From: UBA1858 sp965227695 | GTDB lineage: Bacteria > Pseudomonadota > Gammaproteobacteria > UBA4575 | NCBI GenBank assembly: GCA_965227695.1 | Contig: OZ245760.1 | Coordinates: 744,001-808,000, forward strand | Reading direction: 5' to 3' | Length of the DNA: 64,000 nt | Part shown: positions 52,731 to 62,159 of the stretch, one piece after another | Layout: each line of letters opens with the position of its first letter | Position numbering within the stretch: the first letter of the stretch is position 1 | Made by a program: the position numbers and the translations under genes | Notes under the pieces: generated by a model | The model's input: the letters and a program-made list of their open reading frames with translations, nothing else | Told to the model about the DNA's origin: nothing | The model's database searches: none

Positions 52731-54473
52731 ATGCCTGAGAAAAATCTCCACAAATATATGCTAATTGTGGTGCTTGTCAGCTTGCTTACCGCCTGCGCAA
52801 CATCTCCCCCCAAAGACGAACAGGCGGTGGAAATGCCTGTGGATGAGGTTAGCATCGCCGACCCATCCTCGACTGAAAGATACGACACACTAAGTGCACT
52901 GATGTATGAAGTCATGTCAGGCGAGCTGTCGGGCAAGATGGGTGACCTGGAAACTTCAAAGCAGGCTTACAGTCGGGCCAGCGAGCTGTCTGATGATCCG
53001 GCAGTCATTGAAAGGGCCATGAGAATCGCTATTTTTGCCAAGGACTGGCCGCTGGCGCTAAAGATTGCCCATCGCTGGTCTGATGTGCTGGGAGGCAGTA
53101 TTGAAGCCCAGCAGGTACTTGGTGTGCTCTATATCAGGCAGGGTGATGTCGATTCGGCAGAAAAACACTTTGGTGAAGTGATGAAAGCGGCCGTCGACTC
53201 ACCAAGTCAGGGTTACAGTATTATTGCTGCCACCCTGTCACGAATTGAAGATATTGAAATAAGCCTGGAACTGATGGATCGGCTGGTGGCGAAAAACTTC
53301 ACTAATCCTTACGGCCATCTGTCGTATGCGAATTTGGCGATGAGAGCGAAACAGTATCAACTCGCGGTGGATCAGTCGGAACTGGCGCTCGGTTTCAAGC
53401 CGGATATGTCCGAAGCCAGAGTGTTACGTGCCCGGGCGCTAAGCGAGATTGGCGATCACGACAGTGCTTTCACGGAAATGCAGCAATTGGTCGCTTCTGA
53501 ACCCGATAACTTTGAATTACGCCTGGGGTATGCACGGATGTTGTTACAGGCGAGTCAGTTTCCCGAGGCAGGAAAACAGTTTGAAGTTTTATTGAGTCAG
53601 CGGCCCGGCGATGCCGATATCACCTATATGCTGGGATTGACGTATGTGCAGGCAGAGGAATACCCGCGGGCGAAACAGTATTTTAGTGCGCTAGTGGATG
53701 ACAATCGGCGTCTGGATGAATCGTATTACTACCTGGCGCGAATTTCTGAAGAACTGGGCGAAGATGAACAGGCCGTCAATTACTATCAACAGGTCGCTTA
53801 TGGAGAGCTATATCTGGATGCCGCCATACGTCTTGCCGATTTATATGTTCAGCAAGAAGGCCTGGATAAAGCGCGCAGTCATTTAAATGATGTGCGTGGA
53901 CAGGTCGATTTGCCAGAAGACGTCGTCAGGCTGTTTTTGGCCGAGGGCCATATTTTGCATGAGCAAGAGCGCTATCACGATGCCTATGATCTATACAGCG
54001 ATGGTTTGCTGGAATTCCCCGGGCATCCTGATCTTTTATATGCGCGTGCCTTAACCGCAGAAAATTTTGACCGGATTGACTTGCTGGAGTCGGACCTGCT
54101 GAGTATCCTGCAGACAGATCCCGATCACGCGAATGCATTAAATGCACTGGGCTATACACTGGCTGATCGCGGCTTGCGGATTCATGAAGCGCAAAAATAT
54201 ATCGAGCGTGCCTATGAGTTAAAACCCAATGACCCCGCCATTATTGACAGCATGGGCTGGATTCATTTTCGTCTTGGCAACTATGCAGAGGCCGAAAGCT
54301 ATTTGCGCAAAGCGCTAGATTTAATGGATGATGCGGAAATTATCGGACATTTGGGCGAGTTACTCTGGGCACAGGGTAACTACGAAGAGGCCCGAAACCT
54401 TCTGCGCGAGGCAATGGATCGTCATCCGGAAGACAGTTATATCCAGAAATTAATCAAGCGGTTCTCGGAATAA
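52731..54473 (+). CDS. TPR-repeat protein
   Basis: 580 residues. Lipoprotein-like N terminus with LLTACATS, then many tetratricopeptide repeats, for instance VLGVLYIRQGDVDSAEKHFG, and near the end LGELLWAQGNYEEARNLLRE. TPR superhelices mediate protein contacts. It is divergent from hemA and upstream of lolB, the usual position in many gammaproteobacteria; it may be outer-membrane associated. No enzymatic domain is seen. Confidence 0.85.
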   Translation: MPEKNLHKYMLIVVLVSLLTACATSPPKDEQAVEMPVDEVSIADPSSTERYDTLSALMYEVMSGELSGKMGDLETSKQAYSRASELSDDPAVIERAMRIAIFAKDWPLALKIAHRWSDVLGGSIEAQQVLGVLYIRQGDVDSAEKHFGEVMKAAVDSPSQGYSIIAATLSRIEDIEISLELMDRLVAKNFTNPYGHLSYANLAMRAKQYQLAVDQSELALGFKPDMSEARVLRARALSEIGDHDSAFTEMQQLVASEPDNFELRLGYARMLLQASQFPEAGKQFEVLLSQRPGDADITYMLGLTYVQAEEYPRAKQYFSALVDDNRRLDESYYYLARISEELGEDEQAVNYYQQVAYGELYLDAAIRLADLYVQQEGLDKARSHLNDVRGQVDLPEDVVRLFLAEGHILHEQERYHDAYDLYSDGLLEFPGHPDLLYARALTAENFDRIDLLESDLLSILQTDPDHANALNALGYTLADRGLRIHEAQKYIERAYELKPNDPAIIDSMGWIHFRLGNYAEAESYLRKALDLMDDAEIIGHLGELLWAQGNYEEARNLLREAMDRHPEDSYIQKLIKRFSE

Positions 54474-54536
54474 TCGGCGCAATTGTTCACCAACCTGTTT
54501 TGCAACGACACGTTATTAATCAAAGCTGAGAGGACA

Positions 54537-55160
54537 ATGTTGCTCAAACATCCCTTTTTTGTATTATTGGTGCTTGCGTGCCTTGTACTGATAATGCCAG
54601 GCTGTGTCAGCGTCACGCCGGTGATTCCTGATGGAGTGGCCGAAGACATCTGGAAAACAAGATCTGAAAAGCTTTATCAGCAGGATTACTGGACTGCACA
54701 TCTGGCTATTGTGGGCAAGACAACTTCACAGAAATTCAAAACGCGCGCGATCTGGGAACAAAAAGGCAATAATTACACGATCAAATTGCTTGATTTTATT
54801 GGCCGAACCATTGCAGTCATCGAAAGCACCCCGCATGGTGTACAGGCAAAAACTTCCAAAGGGCAGCAATACCGTAGTGAGACCGCTGAACAACTCATTC
54901 AACAGCTATTCGATATCAAGATACCTGTCAGTGGCATGCGTTACTGGTTACTGGGCATTCCCAAACCTGACAGTGATGTCTCAAAGCTTCAGCTGAATCC
55001 GCGTGGTCTGGCTGACGAGGTAAGACAGGAAGGCTGGTTAATGTCTTACAGCGACTATCTGAACCAGCAGCCCTTTCAGATGCCGGGTCATATACTGCTG
55101 GGTTATGAGGATGTCGACCTGTCTGTCCGGACCTCGCAATGGTCATTTGCATCTGAATAA
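54537..55160 (+). CDS. lolB: Outer-membrane lipoprotein receptor LolB
   Basis: 207 residues from ATG 54537, with GAGAGGA just upstream. Lipobox IMPGC (Cys near residue 22), then the LolB fold with RAIWEQKGNNYTIKLLDFIG at about residues 64-83 and PVSGMRYWLLGIPKP, a LolB signature. It receives lipoproteins from LolA and inserts them into the outer membrane. Upstream of ispE, as in E. coli-like clusters. Confidence 0.92.
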   Translation: MLLKHPFFVLLVLACLVLIMPGCVSVTPVIPDGVAEDIWKTRSEKLYQQDYWTAHLAIVGKTTSQKFKTRAIWEQKGNNYTIKLLDFIGRTIAVIESTPHGVQAKTSKGQQYRSETAEQLIQQLFDIKIPVSGMRYWLLGIPKPDSDVSKLQLNPRGLADEVRQEGWLMSYSDYLNQQPFQMPGHILLGYEDVDLSVRTSQWSFASE

Positions 55161-55169
55161 TCAAATGAC

Positions 55170-56024
55170 ATGAACCCGGAAAATACCTGGCGGACACCTG
55201 CCAAAATCAATTTATTTTTACGCATTACCGGGCGCCGGGCGGATGGCATGCATGAGTTACAGACGGCATTTCAGTTCATAGAATTGTTTGATGAATTGCG
55301 CTTCATACCCCGCCAGGATCAGCGGATCCTGCGTACACGCCAGTCACCTGTGCCCTATGAACAGGATTTATGCATTCAGGCTGCCAGGCGGCTTCAGGCG
55401 TTGGCACGCAAGCCGTGTGGTGTGGATATTGAGTTGACCAAGCGCATTCCAATGGGCGGGGGTCTGGGCGGTGCGAGTTCGGACGCGGCGGCGACTTTAC
55501 TGGTACTGAATCAGCTATGGGGGCTTGATCTGCCGCGCAATGAACTGGTGCAGATTGGCTGTCAGCTTGGTGCGGATGTGCCGGTATTCATTCAAGGCGA
55601 GGCGGCCTGGGCAGAGGGAATTGGTGAGGTTTTAACCCCCATATATATCGATGAACACTGGTATTTGATCATTGATCCGGGTGTTCACGTGGCTACCGGG
55701 GAAATGTTTGCGCATTCGCAATTGACACGCCATAGTCCGGCGCTCACAATATGCCCCCCTAAAGCCGGTCAGTATGAAAATGTATTTGAACCCCTGGTCA
55801 GGTTACATTATCCGAAGGTTGATTCGGCATTTAAATGGTTAAGTAATTACGCACAACCATTCTTGACGGGAACCGGTGCATGTGTCGTTGCATGTTGCGC
55901 TGATAAACATTCAGCGTTTGAGATACAATCTCTCTGCCCGGAGGGGCTCACGGCATATGTCGCGAAAGGGTGTAATACCTCACCCCTGAAGGCGCAGCTT
56001 GATGGTTGGCTGAAGGGTGATTGA
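55170..56024 (+). CDS. ispE: 4-diphosphocytidyl-2-C-methyl-D-erythritol kinase
   Basis: 284 residues; GHMP kinase of the MEP isoprenoid pathway. PAKINLFLRITGRRADGMHE at the N terminus and the ATP loop PMGGGLGGASSDAAATLL are visible, and the C terminus has LTGTGACVVACC. Ten bases after lolB. Confidence 0.95.
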   Translation: MNPENTWRTPAKINLFLRITGRRADGMHELQTAFQFIELFDELRFIPRQDQRILRTRQSPVPYEQDLCIQAARRLQALARKPCGVDIELTKRIPMGGGLGGASSDAAATLLVLNQLWGLDLPRNELVQIGCQLGADVPVFIQGEAAWAEGIGEVLTPIYIDEHWYLIIDPGVHVATGEMFAHSQLTRHSPALTICPPKAGQYENVFEPLVRLHYPKVDSAFKWLSNYAQPFLTGTGACVVACCADKHSAFEIQSLCPEGLTAYVAKGCNTSPLKAQLDGWLKGD

Positions 56025-56048
56025 TTTTATCTTTAAGGAAAATATATT

Positions 56049-56123
56049 TGGGCCGTCGCCAAGCGGTAAGGCACGGGGTTTTGATCCCCGCATTCGCAGG
56101 TTCGAATCCTGCCGGCCCAGCCA
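56049..56123 (+). tRNA. tRNA-Gln (anticodon TTG)
   Basis: 75 bases folding as a cloverleaf: acceptor TGGGCCG pairs with CGGCCCA, followed by G and encoded CCA. Anticodon stem CGGGG/CCCCG surrounds loop TTTTGAT with anticodon TTG; T arm GCAGG...CCTGC with TTCGAAT. It lies in the ispE-prs interval, a conserved location in gammaproteobacteria. Confidence 0.96.
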
Positions 56124-56167
56124 CTAACAGAGTCCATAGCATCTGACCAAGGCAAGTTGAACCAACC

Positions 56168-57142
56168 GTGACAGAATCACATAATAATTTTACTGATAGC
56201 CGTTTAATGGTGTTTTCCGGGAATGCACACCTGGCGCTGGCGCGTGATATTGTCACCAAGCTGAATATACCGCTCGGCAAAGCAATGATCAGTGCATTCA
56301 GTGATGGCGAGGTACAGGTGGAAATCCAGGAGAATGTGCGCGGACGTGATGTATTTGTCATTCAGCCGACCGGGATGCCAACCAATCATAACATTATGGA
56401 ACTGCTGATTATGGTGGATGCATTAAAGCGTGCTTCTGCGGACAGGGTCACGGCGGTGATCCCTTATTTCGGTTATTCGCGCCAGGATAGAAGAGTACGC
56501 TCCATGCGTGTCCCTATCTCGGCCAAGGTAGTGGCCAACATGATTTCAAGTATTGGTGCTGACAGAGTCCTCACCGTGGATTTGCATGCAGACCAGATAC
56601 AGGGCTTTTTTGATGTGCCCGTGGATAATGTTTACGCATCACCGGTGTTGCTGGGAGATATCTACAAACAAAAATACTCCAATTTGATTGTCGTATCGCC
56701 CGATGTTGGCGGTGTGGTCAGGGCACGTGCGGTGGCAAAACGGCTGGATGATGCCGATCTGGCTATCATTGATAAACGTCGTCCGCAGGCCAATGAAGCA
56801 CAGGTCATGCATATCATTGGTGAAGTCAAAAACAAAACCTGTGTCATTGTCGATGACCTGGTCGATACGGCCGGAACACTCTGCAAAGCGGCGCAGGCAT
56901 TAAAAGAACATGGAGCAAAAGCAGTCATTGCTTACGCCACACACCCGGTGTTATCGGGTAATGCAATCAGCAATATTGAAAATTCTGTGCTGGACGGCCT
57001 GGTAGTGACAGACACCTTGCCTCTGAGGGAAGATGCGGCAAATTGCAGTCGAATCCGTCAACTCAAGGTCTCTGGTTTGCTGGCGGAAACGATCCGCAGG
57101 ATCAGCCTGGAAGAGTCGGTCAGTACACTATTTATGGATTAA
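56168..57142 (+). CDS. prs: Ribose-phosphate pyrophosphokinase
   Basis: 324 residues from GTG 56168. Makes PRPP from ribose 5-phosphate and ATP. Flexible-loop segment YFGYSRQDRRVRSM, metal/ribose site VDLHADQIQGFFD, and PRPP loop VIVDDLVDTAGTL are all present. Confidence 0.96.
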   Translation: MTESHNNFTDSRLMVFSGNAHLALARDIVTKLNIPLGKAMISAFSDGEVQVEIQENVRGRDVFVIQPTGMPTNHNIMELLIMVDALKRASADRVTAVIPYFGYSRQDRRVRSMRVPISAKVVANMISSIGADRVLTVDLHADQIQGFFDVPVDNVYASPVLLGDIYKQKYSNLIVVSPDVGGVVRARAVAKRLDDADLAIIDKRRPQANEAQVMHIIGEVKNKTCVIVDDLVDTAGTLCKAAQALKEHGAKAVIAYATHPVLSGNAISNIENSVLDGLVVTDTLPLREDAANCSRIRQLKVSGLLAETIRRISLEESVSTLFMD

Positions 57143-57178
57143 AGTCGCTCAACATTTTTGAGTGTCTTTTATGTGCAT

Positions 57179-57205
57179 GCGGGTTGGTCGCAAACCCGTT
57201 TTTTT
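57179..57205 (+). terminator. Rho-independent terminator after prs
   Basis: CGGGTT at 57180-57185, loop GGTCGCA, AACCCG at 57193-57198, then seven T residues. It sits between prs and rplY, 22 bases before the L25 start, so it may partly uncouple the two. Confidence 0.8.
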
Positions 57206-57226
57206 AATTTTTAAGGAGAAATAAAA

Positions 57227-57877
57227 ATGAGCATCGACTTTACTATAGATGCGGAGTCGCGAAGCGATCTAGGGAAAGGTGCGAGCCGCCGCCTACGTCG
57301 CAGCGGACGTGTCCCTGCCATTGTATATGGTGCGGGATCAGAGCCGGAAAGTATCACCCTTGACCATAATAAAATTTTTCATAATCTGGAAAATGAAGCT
57401 TTTTACTCCCACATACTCACGCTGAATGTTGCCGGCAATCCGCAAAAAGTTATTTTGCGCGATTTGCAGCGTCATCCTGCCAAGTCATTCATCATGCATG
57501 TGGATTTCCTGCGAGTCAGTGACGACCATGAAATTAATATTCATGTGCCATTGCATTTCATTGGCGAGGATGTGTGTCCCGGCGTGAAGCTGGAAGGTGG
57601 TCAAATCAGCCATCAAATTGTTGAAGTTGAAGTAACCTGCCTGCCTAAAGATATTCCTGAATATATTGAAGTGGATGTTTCAGAATTACATCTGGGTGAT
57701 TCTATACATATGTCAGAGATGAAATTGCCAGGCGGGATCGCATTGACTGCACTGAGTCATGGTGAGGATTATGACCAACAGGTTGTCAATGTTCATGCAA
57801 CCATTGTCGCCGCGGAAGAAGAACCCGCATCTGAAGACGCGGCCAACGAGGAAGACAAGCCCGCTGACAACGAATAA
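57227..57877 (+). CDS. rplY: Ribosomal protein L25 (Ctc/TL5 type)
   Basis: 216 residues, the long form with L25 domain plus a C-terminal TL5-type domain. ASRRLRRSGRVPAIVYGAG is the L25 core; the tail is acidic (AAEEEPASEDAANEEDK-type). It binds 5S rRNA. Good AAGGAG before ATG 57227. Confidence 0.94.
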   Translation: MSIDFTIDAESRSDLGKGASRRLRRSGRVPAIVYGAGSEPESITLDHNKIFHNLENEAFYSHILTLNVAGNPQKVILRDLQRHPAKSFIMHVDFLRVSDDHEINIHVPLHFIGEDVCPGVKLEGGQISHQIVEVEVTCLPKDIPEYIEVDVSELHLGDSIHMSEMKLPGGIALTALSHGEDYDQQVVNVHATIVAAEEEPASEDAANEEDKPADNE

Positions 57878-57910
57878 GAGCCGATTTTGCGCGGAAGGGA
57901 ATGATCGCGA

Positions 57911-58498
57911 GTGGCTAATACCCCGATTCAGTTAATTGTCGGTTTAGGCAATCCCGGAGACAAATACGCACATACCCGGCATAACGCCGGGTTCTGGTTT
58001 ATTGATCAGCTAGCGCGTCATTACCACGTGACACTTCGTTCCGAATCAAAATTCAGGGCGGACGCAGGCGGGTTTGATGTTCAGGGCAGACGGGTATGGT
58101 TGCTAAAGCCGACGACGTTTATGAATCTGAGTGGCGAAGCACTTGCGCCTTTTGCAAGGTATTATCAAATAGCCCCAGAAAACACCCTGGTGATACACGA
58201 CGAACTTGATCTGCCTCCCGGGACCGCGCGACTCAAATGGTCCGGTGGCCACGGCGGACATAATGGATTGCGTGATATTTTTAAACATTACACACGCGAC
58301 TTCTGGCGGCTGCGTATCGGTATTGGTCATCCGGGTAACAGCGCCCAGGTGTTGTCTTTCGTGATGCAGTCTCCCTCAAGGCAAGAGCAGTCATTAATCG
58401 ATGAGTCAATCGATCGTGTCATCACTACCATGCCCGATGTGCTTGATGGAAACCTGGATGCCGCGATGCGAAAACTACATCAAAAATCCAACGCCTGA
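57911..58498 (+). CDS. pth: Peptidyl-tRNA hydrolase
   Basis: 195 residues from GTG 57911. Contains LIVGLGNPGDKYAHTRHNAG with catalytic His in RHNAGF, LLKPTTFMNLSGEAL, and VIHDELDLPPG. It recycles peptidyl-tRNA that drops off the ribosome. Same strand as rplY, which lies 33 bases upstream. Confidence 0.95.
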   Translation: MANTPIQLIVGLGNPGDKYAHTRHNAGFWFIDQLARHYHVTLRSESKFRADAGGFDVQGRRVWLLKPTTFMNLSGEALAPFARYYQIAPENTLVIHDELDLPPGTARLKWSGGHGGHNGLRDIFKHYTRDFWRLRIGIGHPGNSAQVLSFVMQSPSRQEQSLIDESIDRVITTMPDVLDGNLDAAMRKLHQKSNA

Positions 58499-58634
58499 AG
58501 ACGCTGGATGCCATGGCCTGTGTTCACCTGATAAGCACCTGCTCATGCAAAACTGTTTGTTTATTGAAATGATACCCAATACGTAGGCTATTTGTGCCGA
58601 TGGTGCGGTCTGGTGATTAAAGAAGGAGATATTG

Positions 58635-59726
58635 ATGGGATTTAAATGCGGAATTGTCGGGTTGCCCAATGTTGGCAAATCGACACTATTCAATGCGTTG
58701 ACCCGGGCTGAAATTGCCGCTGAAAATTACCCATTTTGTACCATAGAACCAAATGTTGGTGTGGTGCCGGTGCCGGATAACCGTCTGGATCAACTGGCGT
58801 CCATTGCCCGGTCTGACAAAGTAATACCTACTGTCATGGAGTTTGTTGATATTGCCGGTTTGGTTGCAGGAGCCTCCAAAGGTGAGGGGCTGGGCAATCA
58901 GTTTCTGGCAAATATACGCGAGACAGACGCCGTGGCGCATGTTGTGCGCTGCTTTGAAGATAGTGACGTCGTGCATGTCGATGGCAAAGTAGACCCACTG
59001 AGTGATGCGGAAATCATTAATACAGAACTTATTCTGGCGGATCTTGAATCGGTGGAAAAAAGTATCACGCGTCTTGGAAAATTGGCACGTTCCGGCAATA
59101 AAGATGCCACGGCACAGCTCGAGCTATTTAACGCGTTGCAGGAACATCTGGGGCGTGGAGAGCCGGCGCGTAACTTTGAGGTGGATGCGGACCAGCAAAA
59201 AGTACTCCAGCCGTTGCATCTGATTACAAACAAGCCCGTGATGTATATTGCCAATGTTGATGAAGGGTCGTTGCATGGCAGTGAATTGGCTGGTCGCTTA
59301 CAGGTGCTTTCTGAAAAGCAGAATGCAACATTCGTGACTGTTTGTGCACAGATCGAAGCGGAAATTGCCCAACTGGACAGTTCTGAAAGAGATGAATTCT
59401 TGCAGGACCTTGACTTAAAAGAACCGGGGCTCAATCTTGTAATTCGTGCTGGCTATGATTTGCTTGACCTGCAAACGTTTTTTACCGCCGGACCCAAGGA
59501 AGCCAGGGCCTGGACAGTGCGAAAAGGCGCCACGGCACCACAGGCTGCGGGTAGAATTCATACAGATTTTGAGAAAGGGTTTATCCGCGCAGAAGTAATC
59601 GCTTTTGAAGACTATATTGCATGTAATGGGGAGCAGGGCGCAAAAGATGCCGGTAAATGGCGGCTGGAAGGGAAAGATTACATCATGCAGGAAGGTGATG
59701 TGGTGCATTTCCGGTTTAATGTGTAG
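58635..59726 (+). CDS. ychF: Redox-sensitive ATPase YchF (OLA1-like)
   Basis: 363 residues, same as E. coli. GIVGLPNVGKSTLFNALT (P-loop), NYPFCTIEPNVG, and a C-terminal TGS domain FFTAGPKEARAWTVRKGA. ATG 58635 is preceded by GAAGGAG. An Obg-family protein that prefers ATP and associates with ribosomes and stress responses. Confidence 0.96.
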   Translation: MGFKCGIVGLPNVGKSTLFNALTRAEIAAENYPFCTIEPNVGVVPVPDNRLDQLASIARSDKVIPTVMEFVDIAGLVAGASKGEGLGNQFLANIRETDAVAHVVRCFEDSDVVHVDGKVDPLSDAEIINTELILADLESVEKSITRLGKLARSGNKDATAQLELFNALQEHLGRGEPARNFEVDADQQKVLQPLHLITNKPVMYIANVDEGSLHGSELAGRLQVLSEKQNATFVTVCAQIEAEIAQLDSSERDEFLQDLDLKEPGLNLVIRAGYDLLDLQTFFTAGPKEARAWTVRKGATAPQAAGRIHTDFEKGFIRAEVIAFEDYIACNGEQGAKDAGKWRLEGKDYIMQEGDVVHFRFNV

Positions 59727-60011
59727 TGATTTTGCGGAATAGCGTCCATAATCGATCGGGCCATGGGACTTACATGTTGCCTGAAAATACAGGCATTTAA
59801 TCGACACGCGGCCTATAGCAATTGGTCCATGTGGCCCTGATCAAAGGGTCAACATTATTTAATACTGGTAATTGACAGTCTGGTAAGGGTAAAGTATCTT
59901 GCGCGGCTGTGTTGCATTCTCGATTGTCAGGGCTTAAGAGCGCCTGGTGTTGGAGATTTCAGCTTCGTCACTGTTTGTGACCGAAAGGTCACCCAGATGA
60001 AATTTCTCATG
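59727..60011. other. Intergenic region before tRNA-Met
   Basis: About 285 bases with no gene. The promoter of the tRNA should lie in the last 60 bases. Confidence 0.4.
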
Positions 60012-60087
60012 GCTATGTAGCTCAGTTGGTTAGAGCACAGCATTCATAATGCTGGGGTCGGTGGTTCAAGTCCACCCATAGCCACCA
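60012..60087 (+). tRNA. tRNA-Met (elongator, anticodon CAT)
   Basis: 76 bases. Acceptor GGCTATG pairs with CATAGCC, followed by A and encoded CCA. Anticodon stem CAGCA/TGCTG around loop TTCATAA. Elongator type, because the first acceptor pair is G:C. It borders an AT-rich accessory island, a common place for integrations. Confidence 0.95.
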
Positions 60088-60199
60088 GTAAATCAGATAC
60101 TTATCTAATTTCTTTTCTTTAAATTTTGTTACTTAAATTCCATTCCTGCAAATTTAATCAAAAACTTTTTATTATTTATTTTTTCTTATTATTTTCACT

Positions 60200-60339
60200 A
60201 GGGTAGGTGTAGGTAAGGAAAGGTTTAAGCAAAGGAATAGGTTAGGCAAAGGCATAAGTATAAGCATTAGTACAAGTAAAGGTCTAAGTATACGTAAAGG
60301 CAAAAGCACAAGAATAAGCAAAAGAATAAGAAAGAGGGT
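60200..60339 (+). repeat. Degenerate hexamer tandem repeat (WAGNAW-like)
   Basis: A purine-rich stretch with six-base periodicity that can be read as about 21 units such as TAAGCA, AAGGAA, AAGTAT, AAGCAT, AAGTAA, AAGAAT. Most units share AG at positions two and three. One frame is open across the repeat and would encode alternating Lys/Arg and Ser, but it lacks an obvious start or ribosome binding site. It is within a 340-base region (60088-60425) that otherwise holds no gene. Confidence 0.8.
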
Positions 60340-60425
60340 GGCCGTTAGCTAGTGGTTAATAATGTCAGCTTCCGGCTCAAAAGCGGTCATTCAGTAATTA
60401 TATAATTCGTATTCATTTCAGATTG

Positions 60426-60680
60426 CTATGTAAAAAGTCCTTTAGAAAAAATCACAACAAGAACAACCACCCAATAGGCAGATAATAGGAACAACAATAC
60501 GCGATAAGGCACAAGGAATCTTGGTCTTATTACTTTTTCTGGCTCACTTGTAAATAGCCCACCTTTAAATATCAAATCAATCGATGTTACTTCTTTTTTA
60601 ATTATAAAAATAAGTAACAGGCCAAAAGCAAACGTAGCGTAATATCCAACTTTTAATGCAATATCTTCAATCATTAGCAT
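60426..60680 (-). CDS. Small membrane protein, hypothetical
   Basis: 84 residues with two transmembrane helices (about 10-29 and 55-80). No known family. AT-rich like the island around it. Flanked on the left by a CGGCTCAAAAGCGGTCATT-type motif near 60378-60396. Confidence 0.5.
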   Translation of the reverse strand: MLMIEDIALKVGYYATFAFGLLLIFIIKKEVTSIDLIFKGGLFTSEPEKVIRPRFLVPYRVLLFLLSAYWVVVLVVIFSKGLFT

Positions 60681-60742
60681 TGTCGTGTATTGGTATCAGA
60701 TTGCATATATAAGTATCAGCATTCGGCGCAATAGCAGTCTTG

Positions 60743-60928
60743 TCAGTCAAGACCATATTTTTCCAATATTGGTAGTATATTCTCTTCTGTTAGTTCTACT
60801 TTTTTTAGAATTGAGCGAATCTTTTCTGCATCTTTCATATTTACAGCTTTATCAAATTTTTTAATTAGTCCGCTCACATATAAGCGTTCGTTAACTGTCA
60901 TACCTGAATATCTACTCTCCATTTGCAA
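60743..60928 (-). CDS. Small hypothetical protein
   Basis: 61 residues (start at ATG 60928 or 60922), helical and charged, KKFDKAVNMKDAEKIRSIL and VELTEENILPILEKYGLD at the C terminus. No known function; similar short helical proteins occur as accessory-island cargo. Confidence 0.5.
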   Translation of the reverse strand: MQMESRYSGMTVNERLYVSGLIKKFDKAVNMKDAEKIRSILKKVELTEENILPILEKYGLD

Positions 60929-60977
60929 ATTCTACGACTTGAGTGTCGATAAGTCATTTCTACTGAAATAATATCTA

Positions 60978-61085
60978 TGTCCGCTTTGGGTCGAAAGCAG
61001 TCGTTAACATTATTTAAATATTAGCAAAACAAAATATACTTATCTAGAATTAATCTAAATGGCAGCTAACGACTCAAAGCGGACA
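60978..61085. repeat. Imperfect inverted repeat (TGTCCGCTTTG ... CAAAGCGGACA)
   Basis: Arms TGTCCGCTTTG at 60978-60988 with GTCGTTA at 61000-61006 pair with TAACGAC at 61067-61073 and CAAAGCGGACA at 61075-61085, leaving an AT-rich loop of about 60 bases. A related CTCAAAAGCGGTCATT motif occurs at about 60381-60396. It may be a small miniature element of a type often seen in gammaproteobacterial genomes. Confidence 0.7.
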
Positions 61086-61141
61086 TTTATATAATCTGTA
61101 AAAGTAAGATATAATTCTATCTTTGAAAAGATTTTGTAGTG

Positions 61142-62005
61142 ATGTTTGTGAAGTCAATTAGTCAACCAATTATTTTATTCGTGTCTTGTCTAATGTCTCA
61201 TTGCTTATATGCAACAGATATTGGTAATCACAATAAGAGGTTTACCGATCCTAAAGATATAACCAAAAAAGATTGGTCAGACCCTGACGAATTAGAACGT
61301 GTGTGGAATGCGGCTATCGTTAGAATTCCAACTGGCGATGGTAAATATCAAAGTACTGTTATTAAGGACTTAACTAAAATAGCTGATAGCTCAAAGAAAT
61401 ATCCGACAATCATATATTTACATGGTTGCTCTGGTGTGTGGCAAGGTACTTATACGAGACTTAACTTTTTTGCTGGATCTGGATATGCTGTTATTGCACC
61501 TGTCAGTTTTGCCAGAATCAAATACCCCCAATCATGCGATATTCAGAAACATAAAGGTGGCATGTATCGTCATACACTGAAGATGCGACAACACGATGCG
61601 GGATATGCAATAGAAAAAGCAAAACAGTTAGATTGGGTAGATCCAAACAACATTTTTCTTGTTGGGCTTAGCCAGGGTGGCATAACAGCAGCGACATTCT
61701 TTTCAAAGGAGCCAATTAAATCAGTAAATGCACGTGTAATTGAAGGATGGACATGTCACGCTGGCTGGGAAGAATATAAAGGAATTAAAGCGCCGAAGAA
61801 TCAACCAGTACTGTCCATTGTCGGTGACAAAGATCCTTGGTTTCAAAACACCTGGTCACGCGGTGATTGTGGTAGTTTTATGAAAAATTCTATGAGCCAA
61901 TCTGTTGTATTCAAAGAAGGTCACTTAAGCACACGACATGAATTACTTGAAGATAAAAGTGTTCAGAATATCGTTCTGGACTTTCTTGATAAGCACACGC
62001 ATTGA
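61142..62005 (+). CDS. Secreted alpha/beta hydrolase, dienelactone-hydrolase-like
   Basis: 287 residues from ATG 61142 (a GTG at 61139 adds one). Signal peptide (about 1-24), then the alpha/beta hydrolase motifs IIYLHGCSGVW, nucleophile elbow LVGLSQGGITAATFF, and an acid region VLSIVGDKDPWFQ. A C-terminal His in KEGHLSTRHELLEDK completes a plausible triad. Several cysteines may form disulfides. Substrate unknown. It is the only larger gene in the tRNA-Met/tRNA-Leu island. Confidence 0.75.
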   Translation: MFVKSISQPIILFVSCLMSHCLYATDIGNHNKRFTDPKDITKKDWSDPDELERVWNAAIVRIPTGDGKYQSTVIKDLTKIADSSKKYPTIIYLHGCSGVWQGTYTRLNFFAGSGYAVIAPVSFARIKYPQSCDIQKHKGGMYRHTLKMRQHDAGYAIEKAKQLDWVDPNNIFLVGLSQGGITAATFFSKEPIKSVNARVIEGWTCHAGWEEYKGIKAPKNQPVLSIVGDKDPWFQNTWSRGDCGSFMKNSMSQSVVFKEGHLSTRHELLEDKSVQNIVLDFLDKHTH

Positions 62006-62159
62006 TTTGCTTGGCGGCTATAGAAAATATAACCGCTGTTGCGCCGAAAGCACACGCCTAAACACAATACATGGTGTCCCATGATTGAGGTGACCTTGAG
62101 TTGATATTTGATGACTTACTTCTTCGACTTTTTAAACATACGACGACAATCGTAATACG

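Noticed and set aside
60012..60087. tRNA-Met as a proven integration site.
   Set aside because: I found no repeated tRNA 3' end (att duplication) at the other side of the island and no integrase gene.
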